Shown here: piece after piece, positions 27,940-37,403 of the stretch
How positions within the stretch are numbered: position 1 is the stretch's first letter
Layout of the letters: each line of letters opens with the position of its first letter
NCBI GenBank assembly: GCA_947178125.1
Contig: CAMWXB010000007.1
Span: 34,367-98,366 of the forward strand
DNA: 64,000 bases
Direction: 5' to 3'
Source: an uncultured Lachnospiraceae bacterium
GTDB lineage: Bacteria; Bacillota; Clostridia; Lachnospirales; Lachnospiraceae
Program-made: the position numbers and the translations under genes
The notes under the pieces: generated by a model
The model's input: the letters and a program-made list of their open reading frames with translations, nothing else
What the model was told of the DNA's origin: nothing
The model's database searches: none

Positions 27940-28008
27940 TGAAAGGCAGTTGGATTTGTGCCTTACGATGACAAAATGTCGCAGTCTGGCTGCGATAAGG
28001 AGGTTAGC

Positions 28009-28848
28009 ATGAAGAGAAGTATCATAGCGATTCTGTTGGCGGGTATGATGTTGTCTGTAACAGCGTGTGGAAGCGGTTCACCTGAGGCGGAAAATACCGT
28101 TGCGGGAGTAGATGCGGAGAAGATCAGGGAAGAAGCGGAAGCCGAAATGTTGGCAAGACATCAGGAACGGACGGAAAGCAGCGAAAAGGCAGCGGAAACG
28201 GAAGAACGTGACGACGAAACGGATAAAAATGACAAAGCGTCAGCAGAGGAACGCCGGAGCAGGGATGACGAAGAGAAAGAGGAGGAGTCCGGCCGGGACG
28301 ATAAAGTTTCTGATGATGAGGCAGCCGATGACGGATATGTCAGAGGTAAGGCAACGGATACGACCTATGAGAGCGAGTGGATAGGGTTCCGTTACGAAAT
28401 CCCGGAAGGCTTTACGATGTCAGATGAAGACGAAATGGATGCCATCTTACAGGCAGGCGGCGAACTGCTTTATGAAGATAGGGTAGATGATATCGTCGAT
28501 TATGCCAGGATGATCATGGTATATGAGATGATGGCAAAGAACAGATACGGCGATGTGATCACAATTTATGTGGAAAAGACGAACTTCGATATCGATACTT
28601 ATGTAGCAGCCATTAAAATGCAGATGGGGAATGTCGATACGATAGACGTTACGATGGATGACGGCGAGACTGTGGAGGTCGGCGGCGTGGAATTTGAGAA
28701 ATATTCTCTTTTACTCGATTATGGCGGCGTGGAAGTAAAAGAAGATTATTATTTGAGGAAACAGGGCGACAGAATGATCTGTATGCTGTTAGGTTATTCG
28801 GATGATGCAGCAGCCGAGAAGATTATGAGCGGTTTTTCACCTTACTAG
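28009..28848 (+). CDS. Lipoprotein, unknown
   Basis: The 279-residue product has a typical lipoprotein signal (MKRSIIAILLAGMMLSVTAC), with the lipobox Cys at about 20, so it is anchored on the outer face. Residues about 25-125 are highly charged and low-complexity, rich in Glu, Lys, Asp and Arg. A globular domain of about 150 residues follows. No family was recognised. The ATG at 28009 follows AAGGAGG; the longer frame is not supported. A terminator lies 42 nt after the stop. Confidence 0.85.
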   Translation: MKRSIIAILLAGMMLSVTACGSGSPEAENTVAGVDAEKIREEAEAEMLARHQERTESSEKAAETEERDDETDKNDKASAEERRSRDDEEKEEESGRDDKVSDDEAADDGYVRGKATDTTYESEWIGFRYEIPEGFTMSDEDEMDAILQAGGELLYEDRVDDIVDYARMIMVYEMMAKNRYGDVITIYVEKTNFDIDTYVAAIKMQMGNVDTIDVTMDDGETVEVGGVEFEKYSLLLDYGGVEVKEDYYLRKQGDRMICMLLGYSDDAAAEKIMSGFSPY

Positions 28849-28890
28849 AGAAATGCGGGAACGGGCATCTATGCAAAGCTGGAAACTTAT

Positions 28891-28918
28891 AAAACGCAGG
28901 CAGTTTGTCTGCGTTTTT
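28891..28918 (+). terminator. Rho-independent terminator after the lipoprotein gene
   Basis: AAAACGCAG (28891) pairs with CTGCGTTTT around GCAGTTTGT, followed by a T-run. Confidence 0.88.
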
Positions 28919-28993
28919 CGGCCTTTTGGCATGCAGCCGCCTGCAAGCAGATAAAGAGTTCATGAAGAATGAGCGGAGGGAATGGTAATACAT

Positions 28994-29554
28994 ATGACGG
29001 ATATGCAGTTTGAGGCCGCGATGCAGAAAATCCGGTCGGGAGATAAGCAGGGGCTTCAGGAAATTTACGAGGAATATATCGGTTTGATCTATGCAATCGT
29101 AAAAGACGTCCTGAAAAGTAAGGAAAACGCGGAAGATGTAACCAGTGATTTTTTTATCAGATTGTGGGACAAAGCGGATACCTTTCAGAGTGGAAGAGGA
29201 CATAAAACGTGGATAACAACGATTGCGCGGAATATGGCAATCGATTATCTGAGAAAATATGGGAAAGAAGAAATCCGGGAATTTTCAGAAGAACCGGAAA
29301 CAGAGGCGGCGTTGGGCGGTCATGCGGAACTGGACAGTCCGGTAGAGCGGGAAGTGCTCGCGGATATGACGATTACGGAAGCGCTGTCCGGCTTGAAAGA
29401 GAATGAAAAACAGATCATGAACATGAAGATTCTGGGTGATATGACTTTTCAGGAAATTGCGGGAACGCTTAGGATATCAATAGGCACGGTGACATGGCGT
29501 TATCAGAATGCGGTAAAAAAATTAAGGAGGTGCGGCTATGGAACGGGATTTTGA
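28994..29554 (+). CDS. ECF-type RNA polymerase sigma factor
   Basis: The 186-residue protein has region 2 (YIGLIYAIVKDVLKSKENAE, then VTSDFFIRLWDKA) and region 4 (LKENEKQIMNMKILGDMTF, then EIAGTLRISIGTVTWRYQNA). The ATG at 28994 is 13 nt from GGAGGG; an ATG at 28982 is 1 nt from it, repeating the hslO/nadE arrangement. Its 3' end overlaps the next gene by 17 nt, so the two are probably translated together. The next gene is the likely anti-sigma factor. Confidence 0.92.
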   Translation: MTDMQFEAAMQKIRSGDKQGLQEIYEEYIGLIYAIVKDVLKSKENAEDVTSDFFIRLWDKADTFQSGRGHKTWITTIARNMAIDYLRKYGKEEIREFSEEPETEAALGGHAELDSPVEREVLADMTITEALSGLKENEKQIMNMKILGDMTFQEIAGTLRISIGTVTWRYQNAVKKLRRCGYGTGF

Positions 29555-30518
29555 GCGTGAATTCAGAGAACTGAAACAAAATGAAATACCGGATTTATGG
29601 AACCGGATCGAAGCCGGACTGTCCGAAAAAAAGAATATGACACAAGTGTCGCAAAATGTGATCGCAATTGATCATGCACCTGGTGTCGGGAGAGGGCGTT
29701 TTGAAAAAAATGATTTTGAAAAAGGAGATACAAAGAAATCTTTCGCATGGAGAAAGTGGGGGACGCTGATCGCGGCCTGTGTATGTGTTGTTATCATTCT
29801 GCCTGCATTTTCCCTGCTCATCAGAGATAAAAGTTATTCCGGCAGCGGAAGCGATACGGCGGCGAATACGACGGAAGCGATAGCGGAGGATAATGCTGCG
29901 ATGGATACGGCGACAGCAGAAAATGCGGAGAACGAGTTTTATGCGGATACCGCGGCTGCTGCGGAAGAAATGATACCGGAGAATGGTATGACTGACAGCG
30001 CAGCTGCTGAGAGTGTGGAAGGTATGGCAGGCGGCGCGGATACAGCCGATGCAGGAAGCATTGACGGGGCAGCTTCCACAAATGAAGCGGCAGCGGCGGA
30101 TATGACGGTTTCGGAGGAAAAAGCGCCGGAAGCTTCATCGGATGCGACAATGGAAAGTGCACAGACACAGGAAGCCGACGGGGCGGAAACATCGAGAAAG
30201 GAAGAGGAAAAAGCAGGCTGGTCCGAACTGACGGACGGGCAGATTCTGGAAGCGGCAGTTATTCGGATTCAGAAGGCGGAAACAGCCGGCAGCGAAGTGC
30301 TTTATCAGGCGGTTGTCGAACAGGCGGATGCGGATAAGATATTGGAAAGCGGAACGCAGATTGCGCTTGTATGCGATGACGATACGGAATATGATTTTCT
30401 CCGCGGGCCGAGGGACGAAAAGAAACTGAAGGAACAGGAGATGTATCGGGTGACTTTGCGCTATGATGCGGAATGCGGAAGATTTGTTGTGCTGGAGGCG
30501 GAGAGTTGGGAAGCGTGA
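29538..30518 (+). CDS. Putative membrane-bound anti-sigma factor
   Basis: The 326-residue protein has a short cytoplasmic N-terminus (RELKQNEIPDLWNRIEAGLS, about residues 9-28) that could bind the sigma factor. One transmembrane segment (about 76-96) follows, then a low-complexity Ala/Glu/Asp/Ser region (about 105-220) and an extracellular C-terminal domain of about 100 residues. It overlaps the sigma gene, the standard layout of sigma/anti-sigma pairs. No zinc-binding motif of the usual anti-sigma type was seen. Its stop TGA lies in GCGTGAGAAG, a family 2 edge. Confidence 0.75.
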   Translation: MERDFEREFRELKQNEIPDLWNRIEAGLSEKKNMTQVSQNVIAIDHAPGVGRGRFEKNDFEKGDTKKSFAWRKWGTLIAACVCVVIILPAFSLLIRDKSYSGSGSDTAANTTEAIAEDNAAMDTATAENAENEFYADTAAAAEEMIPENGMTDSAAAESVEGMAGGADTADAGSIDGAASTNEAAAADMTVSEEKAPEASSDATMESAQTQEADGAETSRKEEEKAGWSELTDGQILEAAVIRIQKAETAGSEVLYQAVVEQADADKILESGTQIALVCDDDTEYDFLRGPRDEKKLKEQEMYRVTLRYDAECGRFVVLEAESWEA

Positions 30519-30644
30519 GAAGGAAACGTTAAAAGGGAACGTTAGAAGGAAACGTGAGAAGCGTGTAAGACAGATATGTTGCTGGCAGGAAGGAATGGCA
30601 GATGGTGTAAAATAGTTTTGCTTTTTGGAAAAAGGGTATGGAAA

Positions 30645-30911
30645 ATGGATAAGGCAGAAATCAGGGCAATTGTTGAAAACAGATTTTCCGAATTAGGGGC
30701 AGAAAAGGTAGAACTGTATCCTTCCGGGGATTGCTGGACATTTCATGGGGCGTTTTTTAAGGTGACAATACTGCAGGATTTTTGGGTGTTGGAATGGACG
30801 GATAACCGTTCCTATGCGTCAAATTACTGTTTTGAAGACGTTGACCCTATGCCTTACAACATATCAGAACGTGAAATTATCCAATATGTTGACGGAGTAT
30901 TGCAAAGATAG
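30645..30911 (+). CDS. Small hypothetical protein
   Basis: The 88-residue acidic protein was not recognised. It begins MDKAEIRAIVENRFSELGAE and contains several aromatic residues. The ATG at 30645 has AAAGGG about 9 nt upstream; frames extending further upstream look like noise. It has no signal or membrane segment. Confidence 0.65.
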   Translation: MDKAEIRAIVENRFSELGAEKVELYPSGDCWTFHGAFFKVTILQDFWVLEWTDNRSYASNYCFEDVDPMPYNISEREIIQYVDGVLQR

Positions 30912-31047
30912 CTATTCTGCAGGAATCCTATAAAAGTAATGGATAAATTTATGATCTTGTGATATGTTATTTATAACAGCATATGAAAAGCCATAAAGCA
31001 GTCATTTATTGTTTTAGGCAATGATGTAACGATACATAGGAGTGTGC

Positions 31048-31929
31048 ATGAAGGACACGAAAATACAATGGCACCCCGGGTTTGTAGCGGCCATGAATCT
31101 GGAATTTGCCAAAGACAGAGAAGCGCTGATATTCGAAAAAGAATATAACCTGAATACAAAGCCATTAGAGATAGATCTGCTGGTAATCAAAAAAGAAGCG
31201 TCCGTGAAGATCGCGAATGAGATCGGGATTCTTTTCAGGAGCCATAATATCATGGAATATAAATCCCCGGAAGACAGTCTGGATATAGACGCCTTTTATA
31301 AAGCGGGGGCTTATGCGAGCCTCTATAAATCATATGGGGAAACGACGGATGCGATAAAGGCGGAAGAGGTGACGGTGTCGCTCGTTCGGGAGGCGAGACC
31401 GGAAAGCTTATTTCAGTATTTTAGAGAGCATGGTTATACGGTATCGAATCCTTATCAAGGGATATACTATATTGCGGGAGCAGTCTTATTTCCGACGCAG
31501 ATTGTCGTCACAAGAGAATTGGACGAAGCATCACATATCTGGCTGAGAGCTCTTTCGGAGCGTATGGAAAAACAGAATATGGTCAGACTGCTGGAAAGCG
31601 TCGAAAGACTGTCAGGGAAAGCGGATAAAGAATTTGCGGATTCTGTTTTGGAGGTAAGTATTGGTGCAAATAAACATGTGATTGAAGAGTTGATAGGAGA
31701 TGAGAATATGTGTCAGGCATTGATGGAGATCATGGAGCCACAGTTATTGCTCAGAGAGAAAGAGGGCAGAAAAGAAGGCAGAAAAGAAGGCAGAAAAGAA
31801 GGACGAAAAGAAGGAATCCAGGGGACAGTAGATACATTGAGGGACTTTGGTCATGAAGATTCGGAGATAAAAAGAGCGATCATGCAAAGATATTCTCTTT
31901 CGGAAGAGGAAGCAGGAGAATATTTATAA
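31048..31929 (+). CDS. PD-(D/E)XK nuclease-like protein with Gly-Arg-Lys-Glu repeats
   Basis: The 293-residue product resembles Rpn-type transposase/nuclease-like proteins: PLEIDLLVIKKE, then NIMEYKSPEDSLDID, as expected for the catalytic Asp and Glu-X-Lys of a PD-(D/E)XK fold. Residues about 240-258 are four copies of the tetrapeptide GRKE, from a 12-bp tandem repeat. The ATG at 31048 follows AGGAG; a GTG at 31042 overlaps it. Activity is inferred only. A family 3 leader follows 14 nt after the stop. Confidence 0.72.
   Translation: MKDTKIQWHPGFVAAMNLEFAKDREALIFEKEYNLNTKPLEIDLLVIKKEASVKIANEIGILFRSHNIMEYKSPEDSLDIDAFYKAGAYASLYKSYGETTDAIKAEEVTVSLVREARPESLFQYFREHGYTVSNPYQGIYYIAGAVLFPTQIVVTRELDEASHIWLRALSERMEKQNMVRLLESVERLSGKADKEFADSVLEVSIGANKHVIEELIGDENMCQALMEIMEPQLLLREKEGRKEGRKEGRKEGRKEGIQGTVDTLRDFGHEDSEIKRAIMQRYSLSEEEAGEYL
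31765..31812. repeat. 12-bp tandem repeat x4
   Basis: GGCAGAAAAGAA is repeated four times, the last with a change to GGACGA. Copy-number change would add or remove four residues in frame. Confidence 0.9.
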
Positions 31930-31943
31930 AGAGTGGTTAGGTT

Positions 31944-32045
31944 GAAAAATCAGAGATTTTTCATAGACGAATTTATTCGTCTTTCGAATATTGGTGCCAA
32001 GGCGCTTTCGGCGTCGGCCCAAAGTTCGCAGGTTGAGAGAAAGGC
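31944..32045 (+). ncRNA. Family 3 structured leader, copy 1
   Basis: Successive hairpins are GAAAAATC/GATTTTTC (31944-31962) and AGACGAAT/ATTCGTCT (31965-31982). A third domain then shares CGAATATTGGTG and CAAAGTTCGCAGGTTGAGA with copy 2 at 50594. It ends in AGAAAGG, a ribosome binding site. The AGACGAAT stem differs from copy 2's AGACAAAC stem but remains paired. Whether it is transcribed as a leader is inferred. Confidence 0.7.
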
Positions 32046-32075
32046 ATGGTTATTTATATGAAATGCTCTGTGTGA
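32046..32075 (+). other. Nine-codon open frame after the family 3 leader
   Basis: ATG-GTT-ATT-TAT-ATG lies after the leader's AGAAAGG and is followed by only four codons before TGA. The stop is in GTGTGAGAAG, the edge of a family 2 element. It may be a leader peptide, or what remains after a gene between the two elements was lost. Confidence 0.45.
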
Positions 32076-32200
32076 GAAGTCATACAGAGTTTTTTGTTAT
32101 ATTGTTTCATGGCAGTATGCTTAAACGATACAGGGAGATAAAATATGTCATTCAAGGCAAAAATACAGATTGGAATGGTTGGAAGAAAGGGGAAATTATC

Positions 32201-32878
32201 ATGAAAATACTACTTGTAGAAGATGACCTCAGCCTGATAAACGGCCTGTCTTTTGCCATTAAGAAGCAGGGGTATGAATTGGATATTGCCCGCACGAGTC
32301 TGGAAGCTGAGGCACAATGGGCGGATGGAAAATACGATCTGGTCATTCTGGATGTCTCGCTTCCCGACGGCTCCGGTTTTGACCTGTGCCAGAAAATGCG
32401 CAAAACCTCAAAGGTGCCGATCATTTTTCTGACAGCGGCCGATGAAGAAACGGATATTATCATGGGACTGGACATCGGCGGAGACGACTACATAACGAAG
32501 CCATTCAAACTGGCCGTGCTTTTGTCAAGAATCAATGCGTTGCTGCGCAGGAGCAGTCAGTTCAGTAAGGATGACGGGGAACTGCATTCCAACGGTATCA
32601 CGGTACAGCGGCTGAAAGGAAAAGTATATAAAAACGGAGAGGAACTGGAATTGACGGCGAGCGAGTACAAGCTGCTTTGCTTTTTTATGGAAAATCCGGG
32701 AATCGTGCTTTCTGCGGAACAGATTTTGGGGAAATTGTGGGATTGCAATGAAAACTATGTGGATAGCAATACGTTGACCGTCTATATACGCAGGCTGCGA
32801 ATGAAAATTGAGGATGAGCCGGGGAAGCCGGAGAGGATTGTGACGGTTCGGGGGCTTGGGTATAAGTGGAAAGCGTGA
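32201..32878 (+). CDS. OmpR-family response regulator
   Basis: The 225-residue product has the receiver pocket VEDD (about 6-9), phosphoacceptor Asp about 51 in VILDVSLPDG and Lys in YITKPF. A winged-helix domain fills about 130-224. The ATG at 32201 follows GAAAGGGGAA; a longer frame back to 31991 runs through the family 3 element. Its stop TGA lies in the outer stem of family 2 copy B. The kinase at 33021 and ABC genes at 34224-37350 follow, a classical resistance-type cassette. Confidence 0.93.
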   Translation: MKILLVEDDLSLINGLSFAIKKQGYELDIARTSLEAEAQWADGKYDLVILDVSLPDGSGFDLCQKMRKTSKVPIIFLTAADEETDIIMGLDIGGDDYITKPFKLAVLLSRINALLRRSSQFSKDDGELHSNGITVQRLKGKVYKNGEELELTASEYKLLCFFMENPGIVLSAEQILGKLWDCNENYVDSNTLTVYIRRLRMKIEDEPGKPERIVTVRGLGYKWKA

Positions 32879-32984
32879 AGAGAAGTTCTAGGACTTGCGC
32901 CAGAGGGCACTTCGTCAAGAACTTCTACGGTCCGCAGTGCGGACCTTCTTCACGCCGGAGAATGTCTCTGAAGAGACATTCTCC
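32873..32984 (+). repeat. Family 2 multi-stem element, copy B
   Basis: The outer stem is GCGTGAAGA (32873) / TCTTCACGC (32947-32955). Arm 1 is GAAGTTCT (32882) / AGAACTTC (32918-32925). Arm 2 is GGTCCGC/GCGGACC (32929-32945). The 3' hairpin is GGAGAATGTCTCT/AGAGACATTCTCC (32957-32984). Compared with copy A, the outer stem and arm 2 have changed on both strands together. The element lies between the regulator and kinase genes. Confidence 0.88.
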
Positions 32985-33020
32985 AGAGGCTATGAAAAAA
33001 TAGAAGAGAGGGAGTTGCAT

Positions 33021-34070
33021 ATGAGAATATTTGCAGATAAAAGAATACGAACTCTTTTTCATAAAATATTCCTTTGCATGGCGGTGTTCATTGTTGTGGG
33101 AGCCGGCGTGGTCTGGGGTGTCGGGAAATATTATTATGACAGCAGGAACGCGCCGGATTTTACGGCGTATTTTATTTTGTGCTGTGCGTTGTGCATGATA
33201 TTGACTATAATAGTCATTTTGTGGAGATATTTTCGGGAGCAGAATCGGATTCTGGAAGAGGCGGCTGCGCGGATTCGGGAGTATATGGCGGGAAATCAGG
33301 AAATCAGAATTGCCTGCAATGAAGAGGGGGAACTGTACAGGCTGTTTCATGAAGTCAATTCGCTTGCCGCCGTTTTGAGTGCGCATACGGAGAAAGAGCG
33401 GAAGGAGAAGCAGTTTCTGAAAGATATCATATCGGATATTTCCCATCAGCTGAAAACGCCGCTTGCCGCGCTGAACATCTATAACGGCATTTTACAGGGA
33501 GAGGCGGAAAACCAGCCGACTATTCAGGAGTTTACGACGCTTTCCGAGCAGGAACTGGACAGAATCGAAACGTTGGTGCAGAATCTTCTGAAAATTACGA
33601 AACTCGATGCGGGAACAATCGTGATGGACAGACAGCCGGAAAATATGGCCGAAATGATGGAAGCTGTCAGAAAACATTTTGCTTTCCGGGCCGAGTGCGA
33701 AGGAAAAGAAATCCGTCTGACGGGCGATGGCGAGATTACGCTGCTCTGTGACCGTGTCTGGATAATTGAAGCAGTTGATAATATCGTTAAAAATGCGCTC
33801 GACCATACGAAAGAAGGCGGTCTTGTGCAGATTTCCTGGAAGGGATCTGCACAAGCGGTGCGGCTTATAGTAAAGGATAACGGAAGCGGGATTCATTCCG
33901 AGGACTTGTATCATATTTTTAAGCGTTTCTATCGAAGCCGTTTTTCAAAGGATACGCAGGGAATCGGCCTGGGCCTGCCCCTGTCCAAGTCCATTATCGA
34001 AGCGCATAACGGGACGATTGAAGTGGACAGTATAGAGGGCAGAGGAACGGCCTTTGTCATTACCATATAA
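33021..34070 (+). CDS. Sensor histidine kinase
   Basis: The 349-residue product starts after GAGAGGGAG. Two transmembrane segments (about 12-38 and 48-70) are joined by a very short loop. An H-box with His in DISHQLKTPLAAL (about residue 143), an N-box VDNIVKNALDHT and an ATP lid GIGLGLPLSKSI follow. With no external domain, it probably senses in the membrane or with the ABC transporter downstream. It pairs with the regulator at 32201. Confidence 0.92.
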   Translation: MRIFADKRIRTLFHKIFLCMAVFIVVGAGVVWGVGKYYYDSRNAPDFTAYFILCCALCMILTIIVILWRYFREQNRILEEAAARIREYMAGNQEIRIACNEEGELYRLFHEVNSLAAVLSAHTEKERKEKQFLKDIISDISHQLKTPLAALNIYNGILQGEAENQPTIQEFTTLSEQELDRIETLVQNLLKITKLDAGTIVMDRQPENMAEMMEAVRKHFAFRAECEGKEIRLTGDGEITLLCDRVWIIEAVDNIVKNALDHTKEGGLVQISWKGSAQAVRLIVKDNGSGIHSEDLYHIFKRFYRSRFSKDTQGIGLGLPLSKSIIEAHNGTIEVDSIEGRGTAFVITI

Positions 34071-34223
34071 GCAGGATGGGATGGTTCTGTTTTTCACACT
34101 TATATGACAAAATTGTAGGCTGAAATTCATCCTGTTGTAAGAGAAACGCGGTATGATTTCCCCATGAAAGGCTAAGAGCCTGTTAAAAAGAAAACGGGTT
34201 AAGAGAAAGGCAGGGTCATTAAA

Positions 34224-34907
34224 ATGAATCTATTGGAAGTAAAATCCATTTGCAAAACCTATGGAAGCGGGGAAACAGCCGTACATGCTTTAAAGAATGT
34301 CAGTTTTTCCGTTCCGAAAGGAGAATTTGTCGCGGTCGTCGGGGAATCCGGTTCCGGTAAGAGCACGCTCTTGAATATGCTGGGGGCGCTCGATACGCCG
34401 ACTTCCGGCAAGGTCTTTATTGACGGAAACGACACTTTTACGATGAAGGAGCGTGAATTGACGGTGTTCCGCCGCCGCAATATCGGCTTTATTTTTCAGG
34501 CTTTTAATTTAATACCGGAGTTGACGGTGGAGCAGAATATTCTTTTTCCGGTGCTGTTAGATTATCAAAAACCTGACAGGGCGTATCTGGAAGAACTGCT
34601 TACGGTGCTTAATCTGAAAGGTCGCCGCGGTCATCTGCCGAGTCAGTTGTCGGGCGGGCAGCAGCAGAGGGTGGCGATTGGGCGTGCGCTTTTTACGCGG
34701 CCGTCCCTGATTCTGGCGGATGAACCGACCGGAAATCTGGACTCGCAGAACAGCAGCGAGGTCATTTCTCTATTGAAAAAAGCTTCCGGAAAATACGAAC
34801 AGACCATCGTTATGATCACGCATAACCGCAGTATCGCGCAGATTGCTGACCGGGTACTTCAGGTGTCCGACGGTGTTCTGACCGATTTTGGCAGACAGCA
34901 GGATTGA
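34224..34907 (+). CDS. ABC transporter ATP-binding protein (MacB/LolD type)
   Basis: The 227-residue ATPase has Walker [11 protein letters not shown]-loop [10 protein letters not shown], signature [15 protein letters not shown], Walker [13 protein letters not shown] and switch His in MITHNR. The start follows GAGAAAGG with the spacer AGGGTCATTAAA, a recurrent start-site motif. It lies 16 nt before the FtsX-like permease, with which it should form a peptide-resistance or export complex under control of 32201/33021. Confidence 0.95.
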   Translation: MNLLEVKSICKTYGSGETAVHALKNVSFSVPKGEFVAVVGESGSGKSTLLNMLGALDTPTSGKVFIDGNDTFTMKERELTVFRRRNIGFIFQAFNLIPELTVEQNILFPVLLDYQKPDRAYLEELLTVLNLKGRRGHLPSQLSGGQQQRVAIGRALFTRPSLILADEPTGNLDSQNSSEVISLLKKASGKYEQTIVMITHNRSIAQIADRVLQVSDGVLTDFGRQQD

Positions 34908-34923
34908 GAGGAGGCGGTCATAG

Positions 34924-37350
34924 ATGAAAAGTTATCTCAGTTTAATTCCGATTTCTGCGCGGGTCCGCAGGAAGCAGAGCCGGATGATCATTCTTTGTAT
35001 CGTACTCGCGGTCTTTCTTGTGACGACTATTTTTTCTCTTGCGGAGGCCGGTATCAAAATGGAGACCAACGCTTCTGTTGATAAACAGGGATACTGGCAT
35101 ATTTTGATAAAAGGAATACAGGAGAGTGAGGCGCAGGAGATTTCGGAGCGTTCTGATGTTGCGGCATCTTCTTGGTATGATGTGCTCAATCTCGATGATA
35201 ATCTGAATATGGATAAGGATTATGATATCGAAGGCGCACAGACGGCGGTATGTGGTATCGATGAGCAGTTCATCGGCGATATCATGCACTTTTTTTCCGA
35301 GGGTTCCCATGTAGAAGATGGTAACGAAGTCATCCTCACGGAGAATGCGAAGGAGCTTCTTGGCGTAGAGGAAGGGGATACGATTACTTTAAATACGCCG
35401 GCGGGCAGTTATGATTTTGTCATAACAGGATTCCGCATCAGTGGAAACGGTAAATATGTGAATGCTAACGGCGGTCTGACAGCTGCGCTGTTGGTAAAGG
35501 ATGACCAGATAGGCGCTTTTATGAATATCGATACGTTTCGTAAAATCTGCGTCGAAAATGGTGAAACAGGAAGTCCGCAGTATTATATTCAGTTTCAGAA
35601 ACATACCAATCTGAAAAAAGCGATGGAGGAAATCCAAAATCAGTATGGACTTGTGGACGGTGATATCGGTTTAAATACGATTCTGATGGCTGCAAACGGT
35701 ATCAGCAACAAGGAATATATCAAAAATATATATCCTCTTGCGGGTATATTATTTGTGCTGATTCTGGCGGCGGGTGTTTTGATGATTTCGGGCAGCATGA
35801 ACAGCAATGTAGCCCAAAGGCTTCAGTTCTTCGGAATGCTGCGCTGTATCGGAGCGGGCAGAAGTCAGATTATCCGCTTCGTGCGGCTGGAAGCGTTATA
35901 TTGGTGCAAGAGTGCTGTGCCGATAGGAATTGGAGGCGGCGTTGTCATTACATGGATTATCTGTGCGGGGCTAAAATATATCGTGGGGGGAGAATTTACG
36001 GATATGCCCGTTTTTGGCGTGAGCATCGTCGGAATCTTATGCGGCGTTGTCGTAGGCGTTGTTACCGTATTTCTTGCGGCACAGGCTCCGGCAAAGCGTG
36101 CGGCGAAGGTATCGCCGGTGGCGGCGGTATCTGGCAATGCAGGAGATATCAAAAACATAAAGCGTGCTGTAAAGGCCGGTTCCGGCAAAGTGGAAACGAC
36201 GCTTGGCATTCATCATGCGGTGTCAGCCAAAAAGAATCTGCTGCTGATGACGGGTTCCTTTGCGCTTAGCATTATCCTGTTCTTATGCTTTTCGGTATTG
36301 ATTGAACTCATAGGATGTCTGCTGCCGCAAAAGGCTTCTGCTCCGGATCTCGATATCGCTAGCCACAACCTGGAGAATGATATCGATGCGGCGCTTATAG
36401 AAGAAATCGAACGGATAGACGGCGTGGCTCATGTGCTTGCCCGGAGTATGTGCAAGGATGTTCAGGTATTTTATCAGGATGACAGTCCTATTGTGGGAGA
36501 AGAAACCGTAACGAATGTAGAACTGATATCTTACAGCGATTATGCGTTGGAACTGCTGAGAAAGGACGATGATTTGAGAAAAGGCAGCGACCTTACAACG
36601 GTATACGGGGGCGGTAACGGTGTGCTCGTTATCTGGGACAGGGATATTCCATGGGAAATCGGCGACAAAATCCGGATTGCGGATGAAGAACTGGAAATTG
36701 CGGGCATGCTTAAATATAATCCTTTTACAAATGACGGCGGCTCGGGCGGCGTTATCGATATCGTTACTTCCAGGGAAACTTTTACGCGCCTGACCGGCAT
36801 TACCGATTCTGTTATTCTGGATGTGCAGCTGGAAAGTCATTCCGGGGACGAAAGTGACGCGGCGGCAGAGGAGATTCGCAGATTGTGCAATGCGTACGAT
36901 TTCAGGGACAGACGCGATGAGGGCAGTGTTGCGGGTGAATTTTATGCGATCATGGTCTTTGGCTATGGATTTGTTTTCATTATCGCATTGATTGCGCTGT
37001 TAAATATTATGAACAGCATTTCCATGAGCGTATCGGCAAGAATCAACCAGTACGGGGCGATGCGGGCAATCGGCATGAGTGTGGGACAGATTACGAAAAT
37101 GATTATGTCTGAGGCAGTCACCTATGCGGTATCCGGCTGTATTGTGGGCTGTGTAGTTGGTCTGCCGCTCAGTAAATGGATGTATGATGTTCTGATTACT
37201 TCTCATTTTTACTACTTTACATGGAGCCTGCCGGCTATGCAGATCGTCATTGTCGTATTGTTCATTCTACTGTCTGCCCTCGCAGCGGTATACGCGCCGT
37301 CGAAGCGGATTCGGGAAATGGCTGTGACGGAAACGATCAATGAACTGTGA
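34924..37350 (+). CDS. FtsX-family ABC transporter permease
   Basis: The 808-residue protein has an N-terminal membrane segment (about 18-40), then a large extracellular region to about 270. Three membrane segments (about 275-405), a second extracellular region (about 460-660) and final membrane segments (about 675-800) follow: the duplicated FtsX plan of MacB-like exporters. The start follows GAGGAGG with the spacer CGGTCATAG. It partners the ATPase at 34224. No terminator was identified before the convergent MocR gene. Confidence 0.92.
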   Translation: MKSYLSLIPISARVRRKQSRMIILCIVLAVFLVTTIFSLAEAGIKMETNASVDKQGYWHILIKGIQESEAQEISERSDVAASSWYDVLNLDDNLNMDKDYDIEGAQTAVCGIDEQFIGDIMHFFSEGSHVEDGNEVILTENAKELLGVEEGDTITLNTPAGSYDFVITGFRISGNGKYVNANGGLTAALLVKDDQIGAFMNIDTFRKICVENGETGSPQYYIQFQKHTNLKKAMEEIQNQYGLVDGDIGLNTILMAANGISNKEYIKNIYPLAGILFVLILAAGVLMISGSMNSNVAQRLQFFGMLRCIGAGRSQIIRFVRLEALYWCKSAVPIGIGGGVVITWIICAGLKYIVGGEFTDMPVFGVSIVGILCGVVVGVVTVFLAAQAPAKRAAKVSPVAAVSGNAGDIKNIKRAVKAGSGKVETTLGIHHAVSAKKNLLLMTGSFALSIILFLCFSVLIELIGCLLPQKASAPDLDIASHNLENDIDAALIEEIERIDGVAHVLARSMCKDVQVFYQDDSPIVGEETVTNVELISYSDYALELLRKDDDLRKGSDLTTVYGGGNGVLVIWDRDIPWEIGDKIRIADEELEIAGMLKYNPFTNDGGSGGVIDIVTSRETFTRLTGITDSVILDVQLESHSGDESDAAAEEIRRLCNAYDFRDRRDEGSVAGEFYAIMVFGYGFVFIIALIALLNIMNSISMSVSARINQYGAMRAIGMSVGQITKMIMSEAVTYAVSGCIVGCVVGLPLSKWMYDVLITSHFYYFTWSLPAMQIVIVVLFILLSALAAVYAPSKRIREMAVTETINEL

Positions 37351-37403
37351 CGAAAACAATCAATGATTTTAAAATTGTGCCTGCGGAATATTTTTATGTT
37401 GGA

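Noticed and set aside
31991..32200. N-terminal extension of the second response regulator
   Set aside because: The extra codons cross the family 3 element; the receiver domain starts at 32201 after a good ribosome binding site.
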